A stretch of 11,985 nucleotides of DNA from contig URWB01000073.1 of assembly GCA_900551415.1 (NCBI GenBank), positions 1 through 11,985 on the forward strand, in the 5' to 3' direction. The translations under genes and the position numbers were made by a program. Shown piece after piece: positions 1 through 7,005 of the stretch (its first letter is position 1; every line of letters begins with the position of its first letter). A model generated the notes under the pieces. It was given only the letters and a program-made list of their open reading frames with translations. It ran no database searches and was not told the origin of the DNA. The stretch is from an uncultured Eubacteriales bacterium (lineage in GTDB: Bacteria > Bacillota > Clostridia > Peptostreptococcales > Anaerovoracaceae).

Positions 1-210
1 TCGAGACTGGACGGCTACGACGCCGGCGTAAAAGACGGCGAGAAATCCGGTTTCAGCAAAGGCGAGAAATCCGGTTTCAGCAAAGGCGAGAAATCCGGTG
101 AGCGCAAGGCTGCATTTGATATTGCTAAAGGCATGCAGAAAGAACATATCGCCGCAGATGTTATTGCAAAAATAACGGGGCTTACGCTTGCGGAGATTGA
201 GAAATTGTAA
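1..210 (+). CDS. C-terminal tail of Rpn-family (PD-(D/E)XK nuclease) putative transposase, partial
   Basis: An open frame runs from base 1 to a TAA at 208-210, giving 69 residues with the start outside the window. The first part is a charged Gly/Lys/Glu run with a four-residue period (KGEK, SGFS, KGEK, SGER). It is followed by a helical end containing AFDIAKGMQKE, AADVIAKITGLT and LAEIEKL. This is the characteristic tail of Rpn / YhgA-like PD-(D/E)XK nuclease family 'transposases': a G-rich period-4 repeat, then a short 'degree of freedom' helix-turn-helix-like end reading roughly IAkItGLs.eEIekL. The nuclease core is not in the window, so activity cannot be judged. Family assignment rests only on this tail. 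Other proteins that share the same tail, such as flagellar assembly-like or hypothetical cytosolic proteins, remain possible. Confidence 0.6.
   Translation, partial: SRLDGYDAGVKDGEKSGFSKGEKSGFSKGEKSGERKAAFDIAKGMQKEHIAADVIAKITGLTLAEIEKL
37..99 (+). repeat. 24-bp in-frame tandem repeat, about 2.6 copies
   Basis: Units at 37-60 and 61-84 are identical over 24 bp (eight codons, GEKSGFSK), and a third partial copy fills 85-99. Identity at the DNA level, including synonymous positions, points to recent slippage or unequal crossover within the period-4 protein linker of the nuclease tail. Copy number probably varies between strains. Confidence 0.9.
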
Positions 211-271
211 AGCTGCAAGAAACAGAAATACGAAGCAAGACCTAAATAAAAACACAAATTAAAACATGACG

Positions 272-293
272 GGCGGCCCATCGGCCGCCTTTT
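272..293 (+). terminator. GC-rich hairpin with short T tract, terminator or leader attenuator
   Basis: GGCGGCC (272-278), loop CATC, GGCCGCC (283-289), then TTTT (290-293), preceded by an A-rich stretch. By position it could terminate the upstream nuclease gene. The RBS of the next gene (AGGGG, 296-300) starts only 3 nt after the T tract, so no promoter fits between them. The hairpin must therefore lie in the leader of the following gene if that gene is transcribed from upstream. Confidence 0.7.
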
Positions 294-307
294 ACAGGGG
301 TAATTGG

Positions 308-1750
308 ATGAAAATGAACAAGCAAAAGACACAGCATAGATGGAGAAAAGCTGCGGCAGGGCTGCTGGCTCTGCTGCTTTCGTTTGGTATGACGTGCAGC
401 GCCTTTGCCGAGACTGCGGTGGGCGCGGGAGCATTGCGGAAGAGCGCTGCCGCAGGTGTGCAGATGGTGGACACAGGGATGCAGGACGCTGCTGCGCAGG
501 CGGACAACACGCCGCGCAGGATGGAGAATTGCGTTGTCAAGTTGGATCGCTATTTGGCGGTTTGCAGCGGACAGGCACAGACACCGAAGGTGCTTGCGGT
601 CACTTATACCTATACCCGGGAAGTCAGTAAGCCGAAGCCAGGCGTAAACCGGGAGGAATCGGTGCAGACAAAGCCGGAGGAATCTCAGGCAAAGGTGGAA
701 ACGCAGACAAAGCCGGAGAAACCTCAAGCAAAGGTGGAAGGGCAGACAAAGTCGGAGAAGCCTCAGTCAACATCGCCGGAGGTAAGTGAGGAACAATCAG
801 GCACCGCCGCTGCGGAGAATTCTTTTGGCACAAAGAAGCGTAACGCTGACGCGGTGGACGCGTCTGCGGCCGCGCATAGTAGAACTGTGGACGAGGGAAA
901 CGCTGCTGACACGCCGGCAGGGAAGGAAGGCGATGAAGAAGAGGCGGAATCACCGGAGATAGAAACTATTACCGAAACGCTCGCGCCGGAGGAATACACA
1001 GTCAAGTATTTAGACGCGGACGGCAAGGAGATACAGGAATGTACCGAGATTGGTGAGTATACGGTCGTGGTTACCGGCAAGGGACACTATACCGGCACTG
1101 CGACAGCGGCTTATACCATTCTTGGCAAACCGCAAAAAATGACCACATCTAAGATGAGATACCGGATGATACGCAGTGACAAGCCGCTGCAGCTTTCGGC
1201 GCGCGCGGACGGAGACGGTACCGGCATCACCTGGGAAAGCCGGAACGAAGGTGTCGCGACAGTCTCGGAGAACGGCCTCGTTACGCCGCAGGGACTTGGA
1301 CGCGTGTATATTTACGCGCAGACGACGGGCAATCGCGTCTCGCAGCCTGCCAAGCTACGCTTTACGGTTGAGATTTGTCCGGAAAGAACGACACGCCTTT
1401 CTGTAAGACGCAGCGGCGATGAATCCGCAGATATCAGCTGGAATCCGGTCAGCGGTGCGGACCGATATGAACTGCGCTACGCGACCGAAGCAGATTTCGC
1501 AAAGAAACAATATCAGAGCCTGACGGTCAACAAAAATACCCTTTTCACAGAGCTTACGTCTCTGCGAAAAGGGCAGGCTTATCTCATCCAGCTGCGTGCT
1601 GTCAGTGAACATGAGGATGGCCGCGGCAACACATATCGCTTATACGGCGCATGGTCTTCCGTGAAGAAGATTACCGCCGCGCGCCGGTCAATACAGATGT
1701 CCGACCACCTCATGAATGTGCTCAAAGTGCGCGCGCATTTCCTTCGCTAG
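308..1750 (+). CDS. Secreted protein with MBG/Big2-like Ig folds and a fibronectin type III domain
   Basis: The ATG at 308 is chosen because AGGGG (296-300) lies 7 nt upstream and the product then opens with a standard signal peptide: basic MKMNKQKTQHRWRK, hydrophobic AAAGLLALLLSFGMTCS, likely cleavage after AFA. The protein has 480 residues. Residues about 119-157 form a charged Lys/Glu/Pro/Gln linker of 13-residue repeats, followed by an acidic low-complexity region. Residues about 225-271 (YTVKY, GEYTVVVTGKGHYTGT) look like an MBG-type Ig fold. Residues about 275-356 look like Big2 (ITWESRNEGVATVSENGLVT). Residues about 360-457 look like FN3 (ADISWNPVSGADRYELRY ending WSSVKKITA). No LPXTG motif, S-layer repeat or catalytic domain is visible. 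It is probably an extracellular binding or adhesion protein, but the ligand is unknown. The last 20 residues are antisense to the end of the CapA-type gene and lie beyond the FN3 fold. Confidence 0.8.
   Translation: MKMNKQKTQHRWRKAAAGLLALLLSFGMTCSAFAETAVGAGALRKSAAAGVQMVDTGMQDAAAQADNTPRRMENCVVKLDRYLAVCSGQAQTPKVLAVTYTYTREVSKPKPGVNREESVQTKPEESQAKVETQTKPEKPQAKVEGQTKSEKPQSTSPEVSEEQSGTAAAENSFGTKKRNADAVDASAAAHSRTVDEGNAADTPAGKEGDEEEAESPEIETITETLAPEEYTVKYLDADGKEIQECTEIGEYTVVVTGKGHYTGTATAAYTILGKPQKMTTSKMRYRMIRSDKPLQLSARADGDGTGITWESRNEGVATVSENGLVTPQGLGRVYIYAQTTGNRVSQPAKLRFTVEICPERTTRLSVRRSGDESADISWNPVSGADRYELRYATEADFAKKQYQSLTVNKNTLFTELTSLRKGQAYLIQLRAVSEHEDGRGNTYRLYGAWSSVKKITAARRSIQMSDHLMNVLKVRAHFLR
662..778 (+). 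repeat. 39-bp tandem repeat encoding a 13-residue charged linker
   Basis: Three 39-bp units lie at 662-700, 701-739 and 740-778. The protein unit is roughly xQTKPEKPQAKVE, with the third copy degenerating at its end. They form a Lys/Glu/Pro-rich spacer between the signal peptide region and the Ig-like domains, as in many wall-spanning or surface proteins. Confidence 0.85.
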
Positions 1751-2872
1751 GGAGACGGGTGTTTTCACGAAGAAGCCGTCATTATAGCGATTGTCTTCGG
1801 GCATCAGGACGAAAGACTCGTTTTCATAGAAATCGAGCATGTAGCAAGGATAATACCTTTGACTTTTGAGCGATACCTTGCCATTTTCGTCACGCTGCAG
1901 GGTCAGAGAAAGAATGATGGTCTCCTTGGTGTTGTGATCTGTCATGCCGGAAACGAAATTTCCCATGGAGTAGAGCACCGGATAGACGGTGTCATCTACC
2001 TTGACCTTGCCGAAGGGCTGCAGGACATGCGGGTGCGAGTTAATGATATAATCCACACCGGCTCCGGCAAGCATTTTGGCGTAGCGCCGCTGCCTTGCGG
2101 CAGGTACCTGCGAGTATTCGGTACCGCAGTGATTGTAGGCGATGATGTACTCCGCGCCGGCCTTTTTGAGCGCTTTGACATCTGCCTTAATGGCTTCCTC
2201 AGAAGCGCGGTTGAGCATGTAGCCTGCTTTGCCGCCCGCGAGGAATTGTTCTTTTTTGTTAAAATACGTTGCGTACGCGAGAATGCCGACCTTGATGTCA
2301 TCAGCTTTGGCGAGTACGTAACGTTTTTCTTTTTCGGTTCGGAATGAGCCGGTATGCGCAAATCCATGCGCGTCAAGCGCGTCCAAAGTCTCCTGAATTC
2401 CTGTTTCTCCGCCATCACAAACATGGTTGTTGGCGGTAATCAGAACGTCGAAGCCGGCATAGCTCAGTGCATCCAAAAAGTTGTCCGGCGCGTTGAGATA
2501 CGGCCTTGTCTGCACATAGTTGATGTCTTTGGACAGCGGCAGGCTCTTGCTTACCAATGTTTCTAAATTGCCGACAACCAGATCCGCCCGCGCGAAGATT
2601 TTTTTGACATAGCGGAAAGTCGGTGTGAAGTCATACGTCTCTCCGTCATAAGCGGCCTGCTGTTGCGTCGGATGGCACATCAAATCTCCTGTCAGCATGA
2701 TGGTAGCCTTTGCTGTCGCTGTTTTCGCTGTGGCGGCGGGCTGCTGTGCCGATGCGGTCCGGGTACCGGACAGGCCGGCGGGCAGAACGAGCGCGGCCAT
2801 TAAGGTGACGGTAAGCGCCGCATGCAGGAATTTGTGCTGATTGCGTGTCAGTGATACCTTCTTTAAGTGCAA
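1688..2872 (-). CDS. CapA family protein (PGA_cap metallophosphatase fold), secreted
   Basis: A TTG start at 2870-2872 is preferred. AGGAGGG (2879-2885) sits 6 nt upstream, and the product (394 residues) then begins with a basic MHLKKVSLTRNQHK followed by a hydrophobic AALTVTLMAALVLPAGL signal segment. An in-frame ATG at 2986 would add 38 hydrophilic residues and spoil the signal peptide. The mature domain has the motifs of the CapA / poly-gamma-glutamate synthesis family with a calcineurin-like metallophosphatase fold: GDLM (62-65), GNLE (101-104), NNH (148-150), NHCGTEY (247-253), SHPH (279-282) and GNF (304-306). These supply the expected metal-binding Asp, Asn and His residues. Members act outside the membrane; the true substrate of stand-alone clostridial CapA proteins is mostly unknown. 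No capB/capC neighbours are present, so polyglutamate capsule synthesis is not supported. Its 3' end overlaps the convergent secreted-protein gene by 63 bp. Confidence 0.88.
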   Translation of the reverse strand: MHLKKVSLTRNQHKFLHAALTVTLMAALVLPAGLSGTRTASAQQPAATAKTATAKATIMLTGDLMCHPTQQQAAYDGETYDFTPTFRYVKKIFARADLVVGNLETLVSKSLPLSKDINYVQTRPYLNAPDNFLDALSYAGFDVLITANNHVCDGGETGIQETLDALDAHGFAHTGSFRTEKEKRYVLAKADDIKVGILAYATYFNKKEQFLAGGKAGYMLNRASEEAIKADVKALKKAGAEYIIAYNHCGTEYSQVPAARQRRYAKMLAGAGVDYIINSHPHVLQPFGKVKVDDTVYPVLYSMGNFVSGMTDHNTKETIILSLTLQRDENGKVSLKSQRYYPCYMLDFYENESFVLMPEDNRYNDGFFVKTPVSLAKEMRAHFEHIHEVVGHLY

Positions 2873-2878
2873 TGTTTT

Positions 2879-2885
2879 CCCTCCT
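2879..2885 (-). promoter_or_regulatory. RBS fixing a TTG start for the CapA gene
   Basis: On the minus strand AGGAGGG is followed by a 6-nt spacer and TTG (2872-2870). No ATG or GTG in the same frame has a comparable site. Confidence 0.75.
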
Positions 2886-2957
2886 GTGATTTTCTCCGTT
2901 TTCTCTATCTCCATCTCAATGTCCATAACCCCATGGATGAATGTTACATACCCATTT

Positions 2958-2988
2958 ATTCTATCATATTTTTTGCGGAAAGTCACAA
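2958..2988 (-). promoter_or_regulatory. Candidate promoter for the CapA gene
   Basis: Minus strand: TTGTGA (2988-2983), 19-bp spacer, TAGAAT (2963-2958), with TG one base before the -10 (an extended -10). The long spacer is compensated by the extended -10. It lies about 85 bp upstream of the TTG start. Confidence 0.45.
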
Positions 2989-3036
2989 AAAACTCACGAT
3001 TGCCACCGCCTTTTCACAAAAAAATCAGTTTGGGAT

Positions 3037-3065
3037 GTGAAATCCGATGAAATAGGTGGTATAAT
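3037..3065 (+). promoter_or_regulatory. Candidate promoter for ftsH
   Basis: A perfect TATAAT lies at 3060-3065. The hexamer 17 bp upstream (GTGAAA, 3037-3042) is a poor -35, so the assignment rests mainly on the -10. Transcription would start near 3072, leaving a leader of about 180 nt. It is divergent from the CapA promoter. Confidence 0.5.
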
Positions 3066-3071
3066 AGTCTT

Positions 3072-3249
3072 TAGCATACGGCAATGCCGTAAGGCAAGGT
3101 TCGCGGAAACACGCGCAATGTGTCGGAATTGCCGGATACCATGCTTGGCGAGGCGCATTCCCCGCACGACAAGCGGGCCCGGAAACGCTGCGATCTGCGG
3201 ACGGAGTGGAAACAAACGCGAACACGCGAAATGACAAAGGAGGATCCCT
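3072..3249 (+). other. Long, potentially structured 5' leader of ftsH
   Basis: This stretch has no convincing coding frame. Potential stems are ACGGC/GCCGT (3078-3082 with 3086-3090), GGCAA/TTGCC (3093-3097 with 3129-3133) enclosing a CGCG-GAAACA-CGCG hairpin, and CCCGC/GCGGG (3161-3165 with 3173-3177). It ends in AAAGGAGG (3236-3243), 6 nt before the ftsH ATG. No known riboswitch or ncRNA family is recognised. Whether it folds as drawn was not computed. Confidence 0.4.
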
Positions 3250-5088
3250 ATGCACGAGGTGAAAAAACCGAAGAAAAATCTGGCCTATTACTACTTGATC
3301 GTATTACTTGCGCTCATGCTTTTTAACGCCTTTGCGATGCCGTATATCGCGGAGCAGCAGGTCGAGGAGGTAGATTACGGCACCTTCATGTCCATGACCG
3401 AAAAGGGCAAGATCGGACAGGTTGAAATCCAGAGCAACCAGATTATTTTTACGAATAAAGACAACAGCAAAATTTACAAGACGGGGCTGATGGACGACCC
3501 CGACCGTACCGAGAGACTGTATGAGTCCGGCGCGAAGTTTTCAAGTCAGATTGTGCAGCAGATGTCGCCGCTCGCGAATATCCTGCTGACGTGGATTCTG
3601 CCGATCGTGATTTTTGTGGCACTCGGACAGTATCTGTCAAAAAAAATGATGGGCGGCAAGGACGGCAACTCAATGATCTTTGGCATGGGAAAATCCAACG
3701 CCAAGATCTATATCAAATCGTCGGACGGCATTAAGTTTTCGGATGTCGCGGGCGAAGATGAGGCCAAGGAAAATCTGACGGAAATCGTCGAGTATCTGCA
3801 TAATCCGGATCGCTACAAAGAGATCGGCGCGTCGATGCCGAAGGGCATCTTGCTCGTCGGCCCTCCGGGAACCGGCAAGACTTTGCTCGCTAAGGCAGTC
3901 GCAGGCGAATCAAATGTTCCGTTCTTTTCCATGTCCGGCTCGGAATTTGTTGAAATGTTCGTCGGTATGGGCGCGTCCAAGGTGCGCGACCTCTTCAAGC
4001 AGGCCAAGGAAAAAGCACCATGCATCGTGTTTATCGATGAAATCGACGCGATCGGCAAGAAACGTGACGGACAGTTTGCCGGAAATGATGAACGGGAGCA
4101 GACGCTCAATCAGCTGCTGACCGAAATGGACGGCTTTGAGGGCAATAACGGGGTTATCATTCTGGCGGCGACCAACCGTCCGGAATCGCTCGACCCCGCG
4201 CTGACGAGACCGGGACGGTTTGACCGTCGAGTTCCGGTAGAACTGCCGGATCTCAAAGGAAGGGAAGATATCCTCAAGGTACACGCAAAAAAAGTCAAGA
4301 CAGATGGACACATTGATTACCTGAAGGTCGCGCGTATGGCCTCCGGCGCTTCCGGCGCGGAGCTTGCCAACATCATCAATGAAGCTGCGCTGCGCGCGGT
4401 CAGAGATCATCGGGAAGCGGTTTCGCAGGAAGATCTTGAGGAAAGCATCGAGGTGGTTATCGCGGGTTATCAGAAGAAGAACGCGATTCTCACCGATTCC
4501 GAGAAGTGGACCGTCGCGTACCACGAGGTGGGACACGCGTTGGTCGCGGCGAAACAGACCAATTCCGCGCCGGTACAGAAGATTACGATTATTCCGCGTA
4601 CCTCCGGCGCGCTGGGCTATACCATGCAGGTGGAGGAAGGCAACCACTATCTGATGACAAAGGAAGAGTTAGAGAACAAGATCGCGACACTGACCGGCGG
4701 CCGCGCCGCCGAGGAAGTACAGTTCGGCAGTATCTCAACGGGAGCTTCCAACGATATCGAGCAGGCAACCAAGCTGGCGCGCGCGATGATTACACGTTAC
4801 GGTATGGATGAAGATTTCGATATGGTCGCGATGGAAACCGTCACCAACCAATATCTGGGCGGTGATACCACCTTGTCTTGCTCCGCTGAAACGCAGGCGA
4901 AGATCGACCGCAAGGTTTCCGAGCTGGTACGCGGGCAGCACCAAAAAGCAAAGGAAATCCTGCTTGCGAATCGCGAAAAGCTTGACGAAATTGCGAAACA
5001 CCTTTATGAGACAGAAACCATTACCGGCGAGGAATTTATGGAAATCCTGAACGGCGAAAAAAAGCCGGAGACACCGGTAACACCATAA
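3250..5088 (+). CDS. ftsH: ATP-dependent zinc metalloprotease FtsH
   Basis: FtsH is the membrane-anchored hexameric AAA+ protease that extracts and degrades misassembled membrane proteins and regulatory proteins. The ATG at 3250 follows AAAGGAGG with 6-nt spacing; the product is 612 residues, normal for the family. Order of elements: transmembrane helix about 10-30, short extracytoplasmic domain, second helix about 107-126, then the AAA module with Walker A GPPGTGKT (204-211), pore motif FVGMGA, Walker B FIDEID with D263/E264, and the second region of homology (TNRPESLDPALTRPGRFDRR). The protease domain has the zinc motif HEVGH (425-429) and a third ligand candidate, Asp502 in ASNDIEQAT. All key residues are intact. 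It stands alone between two promoter regions; the tilS/hpt neighbours common in other Firmicutes are absent here. No clear terminator follows it. Confidence 0.98.
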   Translation: MHEVKKPKKNLAYYYLIVLLALMLFNAFAMPYIAEQQVEEVDYGTFMSMTEKGKIGQVEIQSNQIIFTNKDNSKIYKTGLMDDPDRTERLYESGAKFSSQIVQQMSPLANILLTWILPIVIFVALGQYLSKKMMGGKDGNSMIFGMGKSNAKIYIKSSDGIKFSDVAGEDEAKENLTEIVEYLHNPDRYKEIGASMPKGILLVGPPGTGKTLLAKAVAGESNVPFFSMSGSEFVEMFVGMGASKVRDLFKQAKEKAPCIVFIDEIDAIGKKRDGQFAGNDEREQTLNQLLTEMDGFEGNNGVIILAATNRPESLDPALTRPGRFDRRVPVELPDLKGREDILKVHAKKVKTDGHIDYLKVARMASGASGAELANIINEAALRAVRDHREAVSQEDLEESIEVVIAGYQKKNAILTDSEKWTVAYHEVGHALVAAKQTNSAPVQKITIIPRTSGALGYTMQVEEGNHYLMTKEELENKIATLTGGRAAEEVQFGSISTGASNDIEQATKLARAMITRYGMDEDFDMVAMETVTNQYLGGDTTLSCSAETQAKIDRKVSELVRGQHQKAKEILLANREKLDEIAKHLYETETITGEEFMEILNGEKKPETPVTP

Positions 5089-5136
5089 AAACGCAGGACG
5101 AAAACGATTTCTCTGTCTGTACGTAAGTTAAAAAGA

Positions 5137-5239
5137 AAAAACTGTATCTATAAAACAAAAATAATCCTTATCTTGTCGGATAGAATGAAAACTGTATATA
5201 TTAAAATAAATAAAACTATCTATTTTCATATATATAGAT
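5137..5239. promoter_or_regulatory. Operator-like AT-rich direct and inverted repeats upstream of the S-component gene
   Basis: AAAACTGTAT occurs at 5137-5146 (within 5137-5157) and again exactly 50 bp on at 5187-5196 (preceded by G), in each case followed by a TA-rich stretch and AAAA. A third, degenerate copy (AAAACTATCTAT) starts at 5212. An inverted repeat ATCTAT (5218-5223) / ATAGAT (5234-5239) flanks the putative -35. The arrangement just upstream of the promoter suggests a transcription factor site, possibly an activator. The base composition is very AT-rich, so some of this may be chance. Confidence 0.4.
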
Positions 5240-5251
5240 TTGCGGTATGAT
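5223..5251 (+). promoter_or_regulatory. Promoter for the S component / aminotransferase unit
   Basis: TTTTCA (5223-5228), 17-bp spacer, TATGAT (5246-5251). The -35 is weak and the -10 is good, as expected for an activator-dependent promoter. The RBS AAGGAG (5273-5278) lies 8 nt before the ATG at 5287. Confidence 0.6.
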
Positions 5252-5286
5252 AGTAGCATCAACCAAAAGGATAAGGAGAATAAACG

Positions 5287-5823
5287 ATGAGTACACAAAG
5301 AGAAGCAGCAATTTCAACGCAGGACAAGACAAAGGAACTGGTCATTGACGCGCTTTTTATTGCGCTGACGTTCGCGGCGACGATGTTTATCAATATCAGA
5401 CTTCCGCTGATGGGAAACGGCGGCTTGATTCACCTTGGCAATGTGCCGATGTTCTTAGGCGCCTTTGTTTTCGGTAAACGCACCGGCGCTCTGGCAGGCG
5501 GCATCGGCATGGGCCTGTTCGATCTGATTTCAGGCTGGACAGCATGGGCGCCGTTTACATTGATCATCGTAGGCTTGATGGGCCATGTTTCGGGCCTGAT
5601 TTCCGAAAAATTGAAGGTACGCCCTATCATCGCCAATACTGTCGCGGTCATCGCGGCGCTCATCATTAAAATCGCGGGATACTATCTTGCCGAGGGCATC
5701 CTCTTCGGGAACTGGGTCGCTCCGCTCGGCTCGATTCCGGGAAACATCATTCAGGTCGCAACGGCGGGCGTAATTGTAATTCCGTTCGCAGGCAAGCTGA
5801 AGCAAATCGCGGCGAGATACTAA
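5287..5823 (+). CDS. ECF transporter S component, PF07155-like, probable vitamin uptake
   Basis: This is a 178-residue integral membrane protein, typical S-component size. After a short charged N-terminus come about six hydrophobic segments (roughly 17-37, 53-63, 66-83, 88-106, 112-135, 150-170). The central stretch carries the hallmarks of the ECF-type S proteins of the PF07155 group: GGLIHLGNVPMF, then GKRTGALAGGIGMGLFDL, then a Trp/Pro-rich turn and GLMGHVSG. S components bind a vitamin with high affinity and work with a shared EcfA-A'-T module, here presumably encoded elsewhere. The only partner gene is the PLP aminotransferase 23 bp downstream, which suggests a B6 vitamer as substrate. 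That is inference: PF07155 members also carry thiamin precursors and other compounds, and no TPP or FMN riboswitch is seen upstream. Confidence 0.85.
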   Translation: MSTQREAAISTQDKTKELVIDALFIALTFAATMFINIRLPLMGNGGLIHLGNVPMFLGAFVFGKRTGALAGGIGMGLFDLISGWTAWAPFTLIIVGLMGHVSGLISEKLKVRPIIANTVAVIAALIIKIAGYYLAEGILFGNWVAPLGSIPGNIIQVATAGVIVIPFAGKLKQIAARY

Positions 5824-5846
5824 AGCTGCAAAAGGAGGAAACGGTT

Positions 5847-6977
5847 ATGTATAAGATTATGACAGCGGGACCGACACAGGTTCGCGAAAATGTCAGAAGA
5901 GCAAGGAGCTTTGTGACGACCAATCCGGATCTGGATGAAGCGTTCTTTGATTTTTACAAAGAGACTTGCGATCACCTCCAAACCCTGCTGCACGCCTCAG
6001 GCAGCGCGTACATTCTGGGCGGAGAAGGCATTTTGGGTCTGGAAGCGGCCTGCGCGAGTCTGACAGAGGCGGGAGATCGGGTGTTGGTACTCGATAACGG
6101 CATCTTCGGCAAGGGGTTCGCGGATTTTGTCAGCATGTACGGTGGAGAGCCTGTTCTGTTCACCTCTGATTACCACAATCCGATTGATGTGGAGGCGCTG
6201 CGCGCCTTTCTCGAAAAAGATTCCGACTTTAAGTACGCGACGGTCGTTCACTGTGATACGCCGAGCGGTGTGCTCAACGATATTTCCAAGATTTGTCCGC
6301 TGCTTGCGGAGTACGGTATTTTGAACGTGGTGGACTCGGTAGCAGGCATGTTCGGCGAGGCGGTAGATTTTGACGCGAGCTGTATCGATATTCTTTGCGG
6401 CGGCTCTCAGAAGGCACTTTCCGCACCGCCGGGTCTGACGATGGTATGGGTCAGCGAAAAAGCGAAGCAGGTGATGCAAAACCGCAAAACGCCGGTGGCC
6501 GCGTTTTACGCGAACCTGCTCAATTTCCTGTCGTACTATGAGGACAAGTGTTTCCCATATACCATGCCGATCAGCGATATCGTGGGGCTGCGCACGGCGG
6601 TGGACAATGTGCTCGCGGATACGGAAATTTACGCGCGCCATGCCAAAATCGCGGCGGCGACGAGAGAGGCGCTCACGAAGGCAGGTCTGCACCTGTATCT
6701 GCAATCCGGTTACTCCAATACGGTTACGGTCATCGAGGTTCCGGAAGGTTTGACGGACCAGGCAATCCTTTCGACGATGAGAGACAAATACAATGTGATG
6801 ATTTCGGGCTGCTTCGATGTCCTGGCCGGCAAGGTCATCCGCATCGGACACATGGGCGAAAACGCGAACGAGGCGGATTTGTGCATGACGCTCGCCGCGA
6901 TGGATAAGACCTTTGAGGATCTCGGATATCCACTGCAGTGCAGCATGAAAGAGGTATTTCTTAAGAGTCTCACTTAG
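5847..6977 (+). CDS. Class V PLP aminotransferase, pyridoxamine-pyruvate aminotransferase-like
   Basis: The ATG at 5847 follows AAAGGAGG (5831-5838); the product is 376 residues, a complete fold-type I, class V aminotransferase of the alanine-glyoxylate/serine-pyruvate superfamily. Visible motifs: MTAGPTQV at the N-terminus, GGEGILGLEAACASL, GIFGKGFADF, HCDTPSGVLNDI, VVDSVAG (Asp163, expected to contact the PLP ring nitrogen), GSQKALSAPPGLTMVWVSEKA (Lys189, expected Schiff-base lysine), and RIGHMG with Arg332, expected to bind the substrate carboxylate. The combination CDTPSG ... APPGLTM ... FP(F/Y)T ... RIGHMG agrees with my memory of Mesorhizobium pyridoxamine-pyruvate aminotransferase, which makes pyridoxal and alanine from pyridoxamine and pyruvate. 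Serine/alanine-glyoxylate or 2-aminoethylphosphonate aminotransferase are the alternatives. The coupling to a vitamin S component favours the B6 role. It is the last gene before a strong terminator. Confidence 0.85.
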   Translation: MYKIMTAGPTQVRENVRRARSFVTTNPDLDEAFFDFYKETCDHLQTLLHASGSAYILGGEGILGLEAACASLTEAGDRVLVLDNGIFGKGFADFVSMYGGEPVLFTSDYHNPIDVEALRAFLEKDSDFKYATVVHCDTPSGVLNDISKICPLLAEYGILNVVDSVAGMFGEAVDFDASCIDILCGGSQKALSAPPGLTMVWVSEKAKQVMQNRKTPVAAFYANLLNFLSYYEDKCFPYTMPISDIVGLRTAVDNVLADTEIYARHAKIAAATREALTKAGLHLYLQSGYSNTVTVIEVPEGLTDQAILSTMRDKYNVMISGCFDVLAGKVIRIGHMGENANEADLCMTLAAMDKTFEDLGYPLQCSMKEVFLKSLT

Positions 6978-7005
6978 GAGCTTTCGAGGCGAAAATATGA
7001 TTGAC

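Noticed and set aside
37..99. Short direct repeats as a CRISPR array
   Set aside because: The units are contiguous without spacers, in frame and inside a coding tail.
1859..2347. Plus-strand open frame of 162 codons inside the CapA-type gene
   Set aside because: It is antisense to the metal-binding core of the CapA protein. It has no RBS and a shadow-type composition.
1688..2872. CapA protein as part of a poly-gamma-glutamate capsule operon
   Set aside because: No CapB, CapC or CapE genes are nearby. The gene is a single convergent unit, and CapA-fold proteins commonly occur alone in Clostridia.
3910..4647. Minus-strand open frame of 245 codons opposite ftsH
   Set aside because: It lies antisense to the AAA and protease motifs of ftsH, with no RBS or domain of its own.
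5089..5286. TPP or FMN riboswitch upstream of the S-component gene
   Set aside because: The region is AT-rich and lacks the conserved blocks of these riboswitches. The proposed transcription start leaves only about 30 nt of leader.
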